Assembly (NCBI RefSeq): GCF_002074055.1
Contig: NZ_CP014619.1
Location: forward strand, 1 to 64,000
Reading direction: 5' to 3'
DNA length: 64,000 bases
DNA from: Frondihabitans sp. 762G35
GTDB lineage: Bacteria > Actinomycetota > Actinomycetes > Actinomycetales > Microbacteriaceae
The position numbers and the translations under genes were made by a program. Shown here piece by piece: positions 11,683 to 21,003 of this stretch; the first letter of the stretch is position 1; the number at the start of each line of letters is the position of its first letter. Below the pieces are notes generated by a model. The model worked only from the letters and a program-made list of their open reading frames with translations. It made no database searches and was not told the DNA's origin.

Positions 11683-12324
11683 CTACTTCGCGGTGGTGGA
11701 CTCGTCGTCGTCGGCCACCCAGAGCTCGTCGTCGGCCCGGAGCGTCTGGACGGCGGCGAAGACCAGCGCGCCGAGGCCCACGACACCGAGGACGATGAGG
11801 AAGACGCCGCCGGGACCGATGCCCGAGCGACGGCTCTTCTTGTAGGCGTGGACGGTCTTGGCGACCTTCGCCGTTGCACGGGGGTGCTTCGCAGCGGTCC
11901 GGGCGGCCTTCTTGAGCGCCTTGCGCTTGGCCTTCTTGCTGAGCTTCTTGCCGTCCTTGACGAGACCCTGGCCCTGGCTCACCAGGTTCTTGACGCGGGG
12001 GTCGTCGGCGAGATCGCCGAGGGCACTGCCGGCGATCGCCGAGCTGACGGCGGGAGCGACGTCGTTGACGAGGCGGTCCTTGGCGTGGGTCGCGGCGACG
12101 CTGGCGTTGGCGACACCGGTGGAGACGGCGGGCTTGACCTGCTTCTCGTAGGCGGCGCGCACGCGGGGGGCAACGTCGTTGACGGCGATGGAGGCCGCCT
12201 CGGATCCGGCGTTCTGCCAGAAGTCCTTGGAGTGGCTGAGGAGCTCGCGCTGCTCGCTCCAGATCCCGGCGGCTTCGCCTCGAAGCTTCTTCAACTCGCG
12301 TGTGCGCTTGCGTGACGTGCCCAT
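11683..12324 (-). CDS. Conserved hypothetical protein, membrane-anchored at C-terminus
   Basis: A 213-residue protein starting MGTSRKRTRELKKLRGEA at ATG 12324, preceded by GGAGAG. A longer ORF runs upstream but lacks a ribosome site. The middle is helical and Ala/Val-rich, followed by a strongly basic stretch (KKLSKKAKRKALKKAARTAAKH, about 125-150), one hydrophobic segment (about 173-195) and an acidic tail. The basic patch next to a single membrane span could bind nucleic acid or lipid, but that is only a guess. I do not recognise a named family. It is divergent from the isomerase gene. Confidence 0.7.
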   Translation of the reverse strand: MGTSRKRTRELKKLRGEAAGIWSEQRELLSHSKDFWQNAGSEAASIAVNDVAPRVRAAYEKQVKPAVSTGVANASVAATHAKDRLVNDVAPAVSSAIAGSALGDLADDPRVKNLVSQGQGLVKDGKKLSKKAKRKALKKAARTAAKHPRATAKVAKTVHAYKKSRRSGIGPGGVFLIVLGVVGLGALVFAAVQTLRADDELWVADDDESTTAK

Positions 12325-12445
12325 GTGCTCTCCTTCGTGGATTCTGCGACGATGCACCCATCCTGGCACGGGCTCCCCTGGCAGGTCACAGGATGTCGAC
12401 TGGGGGACGACTGAATCCCGGATGCGCTGTGAAAGAATCGAACAC

Positions 12446-12991
12446 ATGTCTACGCACACCGCTGTCGCTACGATCACCACGAACCTCGGCACCATCAAGG
12501 TCGATCTCTACGGCAACCACGCCCCCAAGACCGTCGCCAACTTCACCGGTCTCGCGACCGGCACCATCGAGTGGACCCACCCCGCGACGGGCAAGGTCTC
12601 CACCGACAAGCTCTACGACGGAATCGTCTTCCACCGCATCATCCCCGACTTCATGATCCAGGGCGGCGACCCGCTCGGCCAGGGCGTCGGCGGCCCCGGC
12701 TACAACTTCGACGACGAGATCCACCCGGAGCTCACCTTCCAGGAGCCCTACGTCCTCGCCATGGCGAACGCCGGCACCCGCGGCGGCAAGGGCACCAACG
12801 GCTCGCAGTTCTTCATCACGACCGTGCCCACCCCCTGGCTGCAGGGCAAGCACACCATCTTCGGCACCGTCTCCGACGCCGAGTCGAAGAAGGTCGTCGA
12901 CGCGATCCAGGCCGTCCCCACCGACGGCCGCGACAAGCCCCTCGACGACGTCGTCATCGAGACCGTCGTCATCGACGAGGTCGGTGCCTGA
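12446..12991 (+). CDS. ppiA: Cyclophilin-type peptidyl-prolyl cis-trans isomerase
   Basis: The enzyme catalyses cis-trans isomerisation of prolyl peptide bonds and assists protein folding. The 181-residue protein carries the cyclophilin motifs FHRIIPDFMIQGGD, the MANAG.....TNGSQFFIT block and the WLQGKHTIFG block, with the family length for a cytoplasmic single-domain cyclophilin. No signal peptide is visible. The ATG at 12446 is chosen because the protein then begins with the first cyclophilin strand, ATITTNLGTIKVDLYG. It overlaps the next gene's GTG by eight bases. Cyclophilin near the gyrase cluster is common in actinobacteria. Confidence 0.96.
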   Translation: MSTHTAVATITTNLGTIKVDLYGNHAPKTVANFTGLATGTIEWTHPATGKVSTDKLYDGIVFHRIIPDFMIQGGDPLGQGVGGPGYNFDDEIHPELTFQEPYVLAMANAGTRGGKGTNGSQFFITTVPTPWLQGKHTIFGTVSDAESKKVVDAIQAVPTDGRDKPLDDVVIETVVIDEVGA

Positions 12992-13856
12992 CCCTCACGT
13001 GACGACTCCACCCGTCTCCACCGATAACTACTGCTACCGCCACCCCGACCGGCAGAGCTTCGTGCTCTGCCAGCGGTGCGGGCGCACCATCTGCGGACAG
13101 TGCCAGACCCCGGCCCCGGTCGGGGTCCACTGCCCGGAGTGCGTGCGCGAGGCCCGGGGCAACGCCCCGCGCATCCGGCCGCAGTCGGTGACGGCCGTCC
13201 GCTCGATGGTCTCGTCGGGCGGGCCGGTCGTGACGTACGCGATCATCGCCGTCACGGTGGTGATCTGGCTCGCGCAGCTCTTCTCGCGCGGGTTCGTCAC
13301 CAACGCGCTGCTCTTCTACACGCCGGCGGCCCTCGTGGAGCCGTGGCGGATCGTCACGGCGCTCTTCGTGCACAATACGTCGCTGCCGTCGGGCGTTCTC
13401 CACATCGGCTTCAACATGTACTCGCTGTTCATCTTCGGATCGATCCTCGAGCAGCAGTTGGGCCGGGCCCGCTTCGCCGCGCTCTACTTCCTGAGCGGGA
13501 TCGGCGGCTCGCTGGCCGTGGCGCTCCTCGCCCCGGGTACGGCGGTGATCGGGGCATCCGGCGCGATCTTCGGTCTGCTCGGTGCGTTCTTCGTGATCCA
13601 GAGGCACCTGGGCGGCCAGTCCGTCCAGATCCTCGTCCTGGTGGCGCTCAACCTCGCCATCGGCTTCTTCGTCCCCGGCATCGCGTGGCAGGCGCACGTC
13701 GGCGGTGTCGTCGTGGGCGCGCTGGTCGCCCTGCTCCTCATGCGCACTCGGCACCGGTCCAAGACACCGCTCCAGGCGGCAGGCCTCGTCGGAGCCGCGG
13801 TCGTGCTCGTCGCGGCCATCCTGCTCCGGTCGGCGTCGCTCCTCGGGGTTCTCTGA
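12984..13856 (+). CDS. Rhomboid-family intramembrane serine protease with N-terminal zinc finger
   Basis: Rhomboids cut membrane proteins within or near the bilayer. The 290-residue protein has an N-terminal B-box-like zinc-binding segment (CYRHPDRQSFVLCQRCGR....CGQCQTPAPVGVHCPEC, about 11-53), then at least six hydrophobic segments. The catalytic serine is Ser192 in GASGAIFG and the histidine is His238 in QAHVGG. The fusion with a zinc finger is usual for actinobacterial rhomboids. The GTG at 12984 overlaps ppiA by eight bases; a GTG at 13002 is the alternative start. Confidence 0.92.
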   Translation: MPDPHVTTPPVSTDNYCYRHPDRQSFVLCQRCGRTICGQCQTPAPVGVHCPECVREARGNAPRIRPQSVTAVRSMVSSGGPVVTYAIIAVTVVIWLAQLFSRGFVTNALLFYTPAALVEPWRIVTALFVHNTSLPSGVLHIGFNMYSLFIFGSILEQQLGRARFAALYFLSGIGGSLAVALLAPGTAVIGASGAIFGLLGAFFVIQRHLGGQSVQILVLVALNLAIGFFVPGIAWQAHVGGVVVGALVALLLMRTRHRSKTPLQAAGLVGAAVVLVAAILLRSASLLGVL

Positions 13857-13878
13857 GACCTCGAGCGCAGGAGCCCCG

Positions 13879-13904
13879 GGCCGGTCGTCGCACGACGACC
13901 GGCC
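13879..13904 (+). terminator. Hairpin terminator after the rhomboid gene
   Basis: A perfect 12-bp stem, GGCCGGTCGTCG and CGACGACCGGCC with a CA loop, lies 23 bases after the stop and is followed by TTCGTCG. Confidence 0.7.
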
Positions 13905-13975
13905 TTCGTCGTCCCGCAGAAGCCCCCGATCGGCGGCCCGCCGCGACCTGACCACCGGCTTAAAAGGGTACGGAG

Positions 13976-13984
13976 TTATCCACA
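13976..13984 (+). other. Isolated consensus DnaA box
   Basis: TTATCCACA lies in the convergent spacer between the rhomboid gene and crgA. A short inverted repeat TTACAC-CC-GTGTAA follows at about 14007-14020. A single 9-mer may be a titration site or chance. Confidence 0.35.
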
Positions 13985-14073
13985 GGTGAGTCCACATTGG
14001 GGATAGTTACACCCGTGTAAGACACCCCGTTATGGGTGAGTGACACCCGGGTCTCGAGGCGCTAAGGCCTCGT

Positions 14074-14280
14074 TCAGCGCCACCGGGTGGTCATGATGAA
14101 ACCGATGAACATGATGCCGAAGCCGATGGCGATGTTCCACGCGCCGAGGCCGGGAACGGGAAGGGCGCTCTGGCTCACGTAGTAGACGATGATCCAGGCG
14201 AGGCCCAGGAGCATCAGACCGAACATGATCGGCTTGAACCAGACGGGATTGGGCGCTGTCGTCTTCTTCTCGGTGGCCAT
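14074..14280 (-). CDS. crgA: Cell division protein CrgA
   Basis: CrgA is a small two-span membrane protein that helps recruit peptidoglycan enzymes to the septum and tunes FtsZ-dependent division in actinobacteria. The 68-residue protein starts MATEKKTTAPNPVWFKP at ATG 14280. It has hydrophobic segments at about 18-38 and 46-64 and ends TTRWR. NPVWFKP.M.G.M..G is a typical CrgA beginning. It lies next to the sortase, pabA, pknB and pknA cluster, the conserved neighbourhood for crgA. It is divergent from the sortase gene. Confidence 0.95.
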   Translation of the reverse strand: MATEKKTTAPNPVWFKPIMFGLMLLGLAWIIVYYVSQSALPVPGLGAWNIAIGFGIMFIGFIMTTRWR

Positions 14281-14340
14281 GCCCAGAAGTGTAGCGGCTG
14301 GGGCCCTGTGGACAACCTGCTCGACCCCGCCCGACGCCCG

Positions 14341-14346
14341 TACAAT
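14341..14346 (+). promoter_or_regulatory. -10 element of a probable leaderless sortase transcript
   Basis: TACAAT ends six bases before the sortase ATG at 14353, which would put the transcription start at or next to the start codon. I see no clear -35. Leaderless transcripts are common in actinobacteria. Confidence 0.5.
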
Positions 14347-14352
14347 CGACCC

Positions 14353-15111
14353 ATGACCGACGATCCTCCCCTTCGTCCGCGCCGTCGCGGGCGCCGCACG
14401 TCGGTGGTCGGGGTCCTCGGCGAGATCCTCATCACCCTCGGCGTGATCGTGATGCTGTTCATCGGGTGGCAGCAGTGGTTCAACGACATCGTGGTCTCCG
14501 GCCAGAACCGCGACGAGGCGTCGAAGATCAGCGAGTCGTTCCACGCGTCGGCCGCTCCCACGACGAAGCCGAGCTCGAACGGCGACTACGGCACCCCGGC
14601 TGTCCTCGCCGCCCCCAAAGAAGACGAAGCGTTCGGAGTCCTCTACGTCCCGCGCTTCGGAGCCGACTACAAGGTCCCCATCGCCGAGGGCACCACGACG
14701 AGCGGCGTTCTCGATACGGGTGACGCCGGCCACTACGACACCACTCAGATGCCCGGAGCCGTCGGCAACTTCGCCATCGCGGGTCACCGCACGACGCACG
14801 GTGCCCCGTTCGGCTCCATCGCCGACCTGCGGGTCGGCGACCACCTCTACGTGCAGACCAAGGACGGCTACTACACGTACACGTTCCGCAACCTGCAGTA
14901 CGTCAAGCCGACGCAGGTGCAGGTGCTCCAGCAGGTGCCCGACGCCCCCGACGTCGCGGCGTCCTCGACCGATCGCCTGATCACCCTGACGAGCTGCAAC
15001 CCGAAGTTCTCGGCAGCCGAGCGCATCATCGCCTTCGGGGTCTACACCTCGTGGCAGCCGCTCTCGGCGGGCGCCCCCGCGGAGATCGCCAAGACGGTGG
15101 GGAAGGCCTGA
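14353..15111 (+). CDS. Class E sortase
   Basis: Sortases join sorted surface proteins to the cell wall or to pilin partners. The 252-residue protein has a basic N-terminus (RPRRRGRRTS), a membrane anchor at about 18-40, and a C-terminal sortase fold with His145 in AGHRTTHG, Cys215 in TLTSCNP and a downstream Arg in ERIIAFG. The TLTSC variant and the position next to pabA and pknB fit class E. The ATG at 14353 is preferred over an upstream in-frame start because of the -10 element directly before it. Confidence 0.93.
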   Translation: MTDDPPLRPRRRGRRTSVVGVLGEILITLGVIVMLFIGWQQWFNDIVVSGQNRDEASKISESFHASAAPTTKPSSNGDYGTPAVLAAPKEDEAFGVLYVPRFGADYKVPIAEGTTTSGVLDTGDAGHYDTTQMPGAVGNFAIAGHRTTHGAPFGSIADLRVGDHLYVQTKDGYYTYTFRNLQYVKPTQVQVLQQVPDAPDVAASSTDRLITLTSCNPKFSAAERIIAFGVYTSWQPLSAGAPAEIAKTVGKA

Positions 15112-15112
15112 C

Positions 15113-15274
15113 GTGTACGCAGCCCTCTGGCGCATCCTGCCCGGCCCCTGGTGGGTGCGGGTCCTCCTTCTCGTGATCCTCGCAGCGGCGGTCCTCTACG
15201 CTCTCGTGACCTGGGTCTTTCCTCTCGCGGATTCGTTCATCAATTCGCCCAACGTGACGGTGGGTTCCTCATGA
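15113..15274 (+). CDS. Small single-span membrane protein
   Basis: A 53-residue product beginning with GTG two bases after the sortase stop. It reads YAALWRILPGPWWVRVLLL and has one transmembrane helix at about 16-37. Its stop overlaps the pabA ATG by four bases (ATGA). Such a short hydrophobic protein sits between the class E sortase and pabA in many actinobacteria, and the tight overlaps on both sides argue it is real. The function is unknown. Confidence 0.8.
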   Translation: MYAALWRILPGPWWVRVLLLVILAAAVLYALVTWVFPLADSFINSPNVTVGSS

Positions 15275-15909
15275 CGCGCATTCTCGTCATCGACAACTAC
15301 GACAGCTTCGTCTACACGCTGAACGGCTACCTGCAGCAGCTGGGCGCCGAGACCGAGGTCGTCCGCAACGACTCGTTCGACGGCCGAGACGCTGCGGCGC
15401 GGATCGCCGACTACGACGGCGTCCTTCTGTCACCCGGCCCGGGCACGCCCGCCGCGGCGGGTGTCTCCGTCGAGGTCGTGCACGCCGCCCTCGAGAACGA
15501 CACGCCCCTGCTCGGAGTGTGTCTCGGGCACCAGGCGATCGCGGAGGCGCTCGGGGCGACCGTCACGCACGCGGAGGAGCTCATGCACGGCAAGACCTCG
15601 CGCATCACCCACGACGACAGCGCCTTCTACGCCGGCGTCCCTCAGCCCTTCCTCGCCACGCGCTACCACTCGCTCGCGGTCGTCACCGACACGGTTCCCG
15701 ACGAGCTCGAGGTCACGTCGCAGACCGAGGGCGGCGTCATCATGGGGCTCCGCCACCGCGAGGCTCCGGTCTACGGGGTCCAGTTCCACCCCGAGTCGGT
15801 TCTGACCGAGGGCGGCTACACGATGATCGGCAACTGGCTCGGCGTCGCAGGGCTTCCCGAGGCCGCGGTGACGGCCCGAGGGTTGAGCCCGCTGCTCAAC
15901 CTCGGCTGA
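15271..15909 (+). CDS. pabA: Aminodeoxychorismate/anthranilate synthase glutamine amidotransferase subunit
   Basis: This class I amidotransferase releases ammonia from glutamine for p-aminobenzoate (folate) or anthranilate (tryptophan) synthesis. The 212-residue protein has the oxyanion segment SPGPGTP, the nucleophile elbow GVCLGHQAI with its Cys, and the His-Glu pair in YGVQFHPESV. In actinobacteria this locus-specific paralogue beside pknB is usually called pabA or trpG; sequence alone does not decide between them. The ATG at 15271 overlaps the small membrane gene. Confidence 0.94.
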   Translation: MTRILVIDNYDSFVYTLNGYLQQLGAETEVVRNDSFDGRDAAARIADYDGVLLSPGPGTPAAAGVSVEVVHAALENDTPLLGVCLGHQAIAEALGATVTHAEELMHGKTSRITHDDSAFYAGVPQPFLATRYHSLAVVTDTVPDELEVTSQTEGGVIMGLRHREAPVYGVQFHPESVLTEGGYTMIGNWLGVAGLPEAAVTARGLSPLLNLG

Positions 15910-15983
15910 GCGCGACCCGCGAGCCGCGACCAGCGAACCGCGACCAGCGCCCGGTGACTCGGGCCCCGCGGTCGACGTGAACC

Positions 15984-17687
15984 CTACGGGGCGCTGCAGA
16001 CGCCGAGCGTGATCGCCGAGTGCTGCGACGTCTCGCCGACGGGGAGAGACTGCGACGACACGACGCCGCCCTGGCAGGAGAGATCCTGCGTGGCGTTGAC
16101 CAGGAGCCCCAGGGTCGACAGCGTCTGCGTGGCCTCGCTGATCGACTTCGTGGTGACGTCGGGGACGTAGACCTGGCCCGTCGAGACGACCAGGTTGACC
16201 GTCGAGCCGACGGGTGCCGTGGCTCCTGACGCGGGCGACGACGAGAGGACGACTCCCGCCGGGGCGTCCTTGTCGTCGGTCTGGGTGACGGAGCCCTCCT
16301 TCAGCCCGAGGGCCCGGATCTGACTCCAGGCGGTCGCCGTGTCTTTGCCGGCGACGTCGGGCATGCTCACGGTCGGCGGCCCGCTGGAGACGTAGACGGT
16401 GATGCTGTCGTTGGGCGACACGCTCGTGCCCGCCGCCGGACTCGTCTTGACGATGGAACCCTCGCGCACGGTGGTGTTCGCCTGATCGGTCCGCTCCGGC
16501 ACGAGCTTGAGGTCGGTCAGCTTCTTCTGGCCGGCAGACCACGTCTGGCTGGTCAGATCGGGCACGGCGATGCCCTGGGTCGGCAGCTTGATCGGAGTCA
16601 GATGACCGACCCAGAAGACGACCGCCACGATCACGATCGCCACGAGGACGATGCCGGCCCAGATCCACGCCACGGGGGGACGGGTCTGGGTGCGGTTCGG
16701 ACGGCTGGCGGCCGTCGTGGTCAGCTCCTTGACGGTGCCCTCGGACCCGGCGGCGGCGCGCGGATCGACCCCGAAGAGCGTCGACTCGGAGACGTCGCGG
16801 TGGATCTTGCGCGCGGGGAGGTGGCCGGCTCCTGCGTCGACGACGTCGTTGCGGAACTCGGCGGCGCTCTGGAACCGATCGAAGCGGGTCTTCGCGAGGG
16901 CGTGCAGCGTGACCGCGTCGAGGGCGGGCGAGACGGCAGGATGCAGGACGCTCGGCGGCACCGGCGGCTCGCTCACGTGCTGGTACGCCACGGCCACGGG
17001 CGACTCGCCCCGGAAGGGCGGGCGCCCCGTCAGCAGCTCGAACAGCACGACGCCCGTCGAGTAGAGGTCGGAGCGCGCGTCGACGGTCTCGCCGCGGGCC
17101 TGCTCTGGGCTGAAGTACTGCGCGGTGCCGAGGATCGCCGTCGTCTGAGCGACGGTCGCGGCGGAGTCGGAGACGGCACGCGCGATCCCGAAGTCCATCA
17201 CCTTCACCTGGCCCGAGTGGGTCAGCATGACGTTGCCGGGCTTGATGTCGCGGTGGACCACGCCCGCTCGATGTGAGTATTCGAGTGCGGTGAGGATGCC
17301 CTCGGTGATGCGGACCGCCTCTTTCGAGTCGACGGGGCCCTCCGCGATGATGTCCTTCAGCATCCGGCCCTCGACGTACTCCATGACGATGTAGGGCACG
17401 AGGACGGTGTTGCCGCCGGCGTCGCGGGTGGACTCCTCGCCGGCGTCGAAGACGCGGACGATGGTCGGGTGGGCCATGCGCGCAGCGGCCTGCGCCTCCT
17501 GCCGGAAGCGGGTGCGGAACGCGGGATCGGTCGCCAGCTGCGACTTCATCAGCTTGATGGCCACCTGGCGGCCCAGCCGCGAGTCGGTGCCCATGTAGAC
17601 GTTGGCCATGCCGCCGTGACCGATCAGATGCCCGATCTGGTATCGGTTGGCGAGGAGGCTGATCCCCTCGGTCACGCCTTCAGCCAC
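15984..17687 (-). CDS. pknB: Ser/Thr protein kinase PknB with PASTA domains
   Basis: PknB is the membrane receptor kinase that senses muropeptides or lipid II and controls cell wall synthesis and division. The 567-residue protein has a Hanks-type kinase domain (glycine loop [27 protein letters not shown]), a juxtamembrane linker, one transmembrane helix (about 350-372) and three extracellular PASTA repeats. The GTG at 17687 is chosen because GGGAG precedes it by a few bases; a longer in-frame ORF exists upstream. It is the last gene of the leftward operon fhaA to pknB and is convergent with pabA. Confidence 0.96.
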   Translation of the reverse strand: MAEGVTEGISLLANRYQIGHLIGHGGMANVYMGTDSRLGRQVAIKLMKSQLATDPAFRTRFRQEAQAAARMAHPTIVRVFDAGEESTRDAGGNTVLVPYIVMEYVEGRMLKDIIAEGPVDSKEAVRITEGILTALEYSHRAGVVHRDIKPGNVMLTHSGQVKVMDFGIARAVSDSAATVAQTTAILGTAQYFSPEQARGETVDARSDLYSTGVVLFELLTGRPPFRGESPVAVAYQHVSEPPVPPSVLHPAVSPALDAVTLHALAKTRFDRFQSAAEFRNDVVDAGAGHLPARKIHRDVSESTLFGVDPRAAAGSEGTVKELTTTAASRPNRTQTRPPVAWIWAGIVLVAIVIVAVVFWVGHLTPIKLPTQGIAVPDLTSQTWSAGQKKLTDLKLVPERTDQANTTVREGSIVKTSPAAGTSVSPNDSITVYVSSGPPTVSMPDVAGKDTATAWSQIRALGLKEGSVTQTDDKDAPAGVVLSSSPASGATAPVGSTVNLVVSTGQVYVPDVTTKSISEATQTLSTLGLLVNATQDLSCQGGVVSSQSLPVGETSQHSAITLGVCSAP

Positions 17688-17785
17688 GAATGTCTCCCAA
17701 AATGCCACGGTCCCGCCCAGTGTACCGGGACGGGACCTGAGGGTCCCGGAGCACGCTCCGGGACCCGGCGACACGGGGTGGGTGC

Positions 17786-19552
17786 CTAGGGGGTGGGCGG
17801 TGGGCTGCTGGGGACTCCCACGTTCTGGACCGTCACCGTCACCGTGGGCGACGACTCCGAGGTCAGCGACCCGCACGACGCCTTGTAGGAGAAGTTGAGG
17901 TTGCCGGCGCGGCTCGACTTGACCAGGACCTGCGTGGTGTTGGCCCCCACCGAGCCCGACGTCTTGCCGCTCGTGTCCGTTCCACCCGAGACCGAGTAGT
18001 TGTACCCGGAGAGGTTGTAGCCCACGGGGCATCCGGAGTACTGCGGGAGGGAGATCGTCGCCGTGGTGGCGTCGTCGGCGGGGATCGTCGGCGGCGTGGC
18101 CGTGGGCGCTCCCGGCTGAGCGGCGCTGGGCTGGGCCGCGTAGACGAACAGCTGCACGGTCGAGCCGACGTTGACGGTGCCGGTCGGGTTCACGTTGTAG
18201 ACGAGGCCGACCTGGCCCGGCGTGGGGGCCGTGCGCGGGTTGGGGGCGTCGGTGACGGTGAAGCCCTTCGGCCCGAGGAGGGCCCGCGCGTCGGCCTCGC
18301 TCTTGCCGATGTAGTCGGCGGCGTTGATCACGTAGGACGTGGGAGCCGCGGTCGAGGGCGGCGGCTGGCTCGCCGGCGTGCTGGCCGCGGGGGATGACGA
18401 GGAGGACGGCGGGGGCGACGTCGTGTTCGACTTCGGGGCCGACAGCAGCGCGATGGCGGCGATGGCCCCGCCGACCACGATCAGGATCGCGAGGACGATG
18501 ACGGGCCAGAACCAGGCGCCGCGCTTCTTCGGCTCCTCGTCGGCGGCGGTCTCCGGCAGGATGCCCGTCGGCGTCCCCGCACCGAGGCGCGACGTGGCGG
18601 CGGTGGCGGCAGGTGCGGCGTCCGCGGCGGACATGAGGCGGGTCGTGGCATCCTGCGCGGCGAAGACCTGCGTGGCGGCGTCTCCGGCACCGGCCAGCCC
18701 CAGGGCGGGGACGGCGGCGGTGGCGGCGGCGACGTCACCACGGCGCAGGGCACGCGACGCCTGGGCGAGGGCCGAGGTGGTCGCGGGGCGCTCGGCGGGC
18801 TTCTTCGCGATGCAGGAGTAGACCAGCTTGCGCACGGGCTCCGGGATCGTCGACGGAAGGTCGGGCGGCGTCTCGTTGATCTGCGCCATCGCGATCGCGA
18901 CCTGCGACTCGCCCGTGAAGGGCCGGCGGCCGGCGAGGGCCTCGTAGGCGACGATGCCGAGCGAGTAGATGTCGGTCGAGGGCGACGCAGGATGCCCGGA
19001 GGCCTGCTCCGGCGACAGGTACTGGACCGTGCCCATCACCTGGCCGGTCGCCGTCAGCGGCACCTGGTCGGCGATGCGTGCGATGCCGAAGTCGGTGATC
19101 TTGACGCGGCCGTCCGGCGTGATCAGCAGGTTGCCCGGCTTGATGTCGCGGTGGACGAGTCCCGCCGCGTGCGCGGCCTGGAGGGCGGACGCCGTCTGCG
19201 CGACGATGTCGAGGACCTTGTCGGTGGGCAGGACGCGGTCGCGCTCGAGGATGGTCGACAGGGCCTCGCCGGGGACGAGTTCCATGACCAGGTAGGCGCT
19301 GCCCTCCTCCTCGCCGTAGTCGAAGACGTTGGCGATGCCCTCGTGGTTCACGAGAGCGGCGTGGCGCGCCTCCGCGCGGAAACGCTCGAGGAACCCGGGG
19401 TCGCCGAGGTACTCGTCTTTCAGGATCTTGATGGCGACGGTCCGGCCGATGACGAGGTCGGTGGCCTGCCACACCTCGCCCATCCCGCCGATCGCGACGC
19501 GGGACGAGAGTTCGTATCGTCCGCCGAAGGTGAGCCCGCTGTAAGGTCTCAT
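17786..19552 (-). CDS. pknA: Ser/Thr protein kinase PknA-like
   Basis: A second Hanks-type kinase of the cell-shape operon. The 588-residue protein begins [15 protein letters not shown], and its ATG overlaps the pbpA stop (ATGA). The kinase domain shows [24 protein letters not shown] and [10 protein letters not shown] long Ala-rich linker follows, then a transmembrane segment (about 340-362), a Ser/Pro-rich spacer, one PASTA-like domain ([18 protein letters not shown]) and a C-terminal beta-rich extension of about 120 residues. The extension makes it longer than mycobacterial PknA. Confidence 0.93.
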   Translation of the reverse strand: MRPYSGLTFGGRYELSSRVAIGGMGEVWQATDLVIGRTVAIKILKDEYLGDPGFLERFRAEARHAALVNHEGIANVFDYGEEEGSAYLVMELVPGEALSTILERDRVLPTDKVLDIVAQTASALQAAHAAGLVHRDIKPGNLLITPDGRVKITDFGIARIADQVPLTATGQVMGTVQYLSPEQASGHPASPSTDIYSLGIVAYEALAGRRPFTGESQVAIAMAQINETPPDLPSTIPEPVRKLVYSCIAKKPAERPATTSALAQASRALRRGDVAAATAAVPALGLAGAGDAATQVFAAQDATTRLMSAADAAPAATAATSRLGAGTPTGILPETAADEEPKKRGAWFWPVIVLAILIVVGGAIAAIALLSAPKSNTTSPPPSSSSSPAASTPASQPPPSTAAPTSYVINAADYIGKSEADARALLGPKGFTVTDAPNPRTAPTPGQVGLVYNVNPTGTVNVGSTVQLFVYAAQPSAAQPGAPTATPPTIPADDATTATISLPQYSGCPVGYNLSGYNYSVSGGTDTSGKTSGSVGANTTQVLVKSSRAGNLNFSYKASCGSLTSESSPTVTVTVQNVGVPSSPPPTP

Positions 19553-21003
19553 TTGCTCAGCACCGCCTCCATTACCTGCTTTGCTATTGGCGCGGCGACG
19601 CTGTTGCCGACCAGCTGTTGCCCGCGGCCTCCACCGTCGCCCACGACGACCGCCACGGCGACCTTGGGATCTTTCGCCGGTGCGAATCCGGTGAACCACA
19701 GCGTGTAGGGCTCACCGGTGCCGTTCTCGGCGGTCCCCGTCTTGCCCGCCACGTCGACGCCACTAATTCTTGCATTGGTTCCGGTGCCCTTGGCGACGAC
19801 CTGGGTCATCAGCTCGGTCAGCTCGGAGGCCACGCCGGCGCTGATCGGGGTGCCCAGCGTCTCGGCCTTGAACGACTGCAGGGGCGAGAGATCGGGGTTG
19901 ACGATGTCGTCGACGAGCGTGGGGGTCATCTCTTTGCCTCCGTTGGCGATCGCTGCGGTGATCATGGCGACCTGGAGCGGCGTCACGCGGACGCTGCCCT
20001 GGCCGAAGGACTGGAGCATGAGGGTGGCGGTGCCGTCCGTCTGCGGGAAGACGCTCGGCGCGGTCTTCTGCGGGATCGCGAGGGCGGACTCGAATCCGAA
20101 CGCCTTGGCCATCTCGTTGATCGCGTCGTAGCCCAGCTTGGCGCCGAGCTCGGCGAAGGGGATGTTGCACGAATCGATCAGAGCGGTCTCGATCGTGACG
20201 GTCGAGCCGCCGCCGCACGCCCCGCCCTCGGCGTTGTTGATCCGCGAGGACGATCCGGGGAGCGTCAGGGTCGCCGGGTTGGGGAGCGTGGAGTTCTTGT
20301 TGTACTTGCCGCTCTGGAAGGCCGCGGCCGCGACGACGAGCTTGAACGTCGAGCCGGGGAAATAGAGGTCGCCCTGGATCGCCCGGTTGATGAGCGGCTG
20401 CGACGAGTCGCCGATGAGGGTGTCGTAGGCCTTCAGCACCGAGGCGCGGTCGTGGCTGGCCAGCTTGTTGGGATCGTAGGAGCCCTTGGAGACCATCGCG
20501 AGGATCTTGCCGGTCGACGGTTCGATCGCGACGACGGCGCCGGTGTTGTCGCCGAGCGCGTCGGAGGCGGCCTTCTGCACGGTCGCGTCGATCGTCGTGT
20601 TGACGGAGGCACCCTCGGGATCCTTGCCGGTGATCAACGAGTTGAGACGGTCGAGGAACTGCTCGTTGGACTTGCCGGAGAGCTGCTTGTTGAGCGCGTT
20701 CTCGATCCCGGTCGATCCCTCGCCGAGCGTGTAGTACCCGGTCACGGGGGCGTAGAGCTCGCCCTCCGAGTAGGTCCGGAGGAACTTGTACTGGTCGTCC
20801 ACGGGCTTCGACTCCGCCACGGCCTTGCCGTCGACGAGGATCGCGCCGCGCTGCGCCGAGTAGCTCTGCAGGATGGCTCGGGAGTTGCGCGGGTCCGCGC
20901 GCAGCGAGTCGGCCTGCACGGCCGTGATGTACGTGCTCGACGCGAGCAGCGCCACGAACATGGCGAGCACCACGACGCTCACGCGCTTGAGCTCCTTGTT
21001 CAT
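19549..21003 (-). CDS. pbpA: Penicillin-binding protein 2 / transpeptidase PbpA
   Basis: A class B penicillin-binding protein that cross-links peptidoglycan during division or polar growth. The 484-residue protein has an N-terminal membrane anchor (about 8-30), a dimerisation region, and a transpeptidase domain with Ser218-Thr-Phe-Lys221, a SCN-type second motif (DSCNIPF) and KTGTAENG near residue 424. Its start and stop overlap or touch both neighbours, in the conserved order rodA-pbpA-pknA. Confidence 0.96.
   Translation of the reverse strand: MNKELKRVSVVVLAMFVALLASSTYITAVQADSLRADPRNSRAILQSYSAQRGAILVDGKAVAESKPVDDQYKFLRTYSEGELYAPVTGYYTLGEGSTGIENALNKQLSGKSNEQFLDRLNSLITGKDPEGASVNTTIDATVQKAASDALGDNTGAVVAIEPSTGKILAMVSKGSYDPNKLASHDRASVLKAYDTLIGDSSQPLINRAIQGDLYFPGSTFKLVVAAAAFQSGKYNKNSTLPNPATLTLPGSSSRINNAEGGACGGGSTVTIETALIDSCNIPFAELGAKLGYDAINEMAKAFGFESALAIPQKTAPSVFPQTDGTATLMLQSFGQGSVRVTPLQVAMITAAIANGGKEMTPTLVDDIVNPDLSPLQSFKAETLGTPISAGVASELTELMTQVVAKGTGTNARISGVDVAGKTGTAENGTGEPYTLWFTGFAPAKDPKVAVAVVVGDGGGRGQQLVGNSVAAPIAKQVMEAVLSK

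Noticed and set aside
13976-13984. A second replication origin
   Set aside because: Only one consensus DnaA box is present, with no AT-rich unwinding region, while the dnaA-dnaN spacer has a full set.
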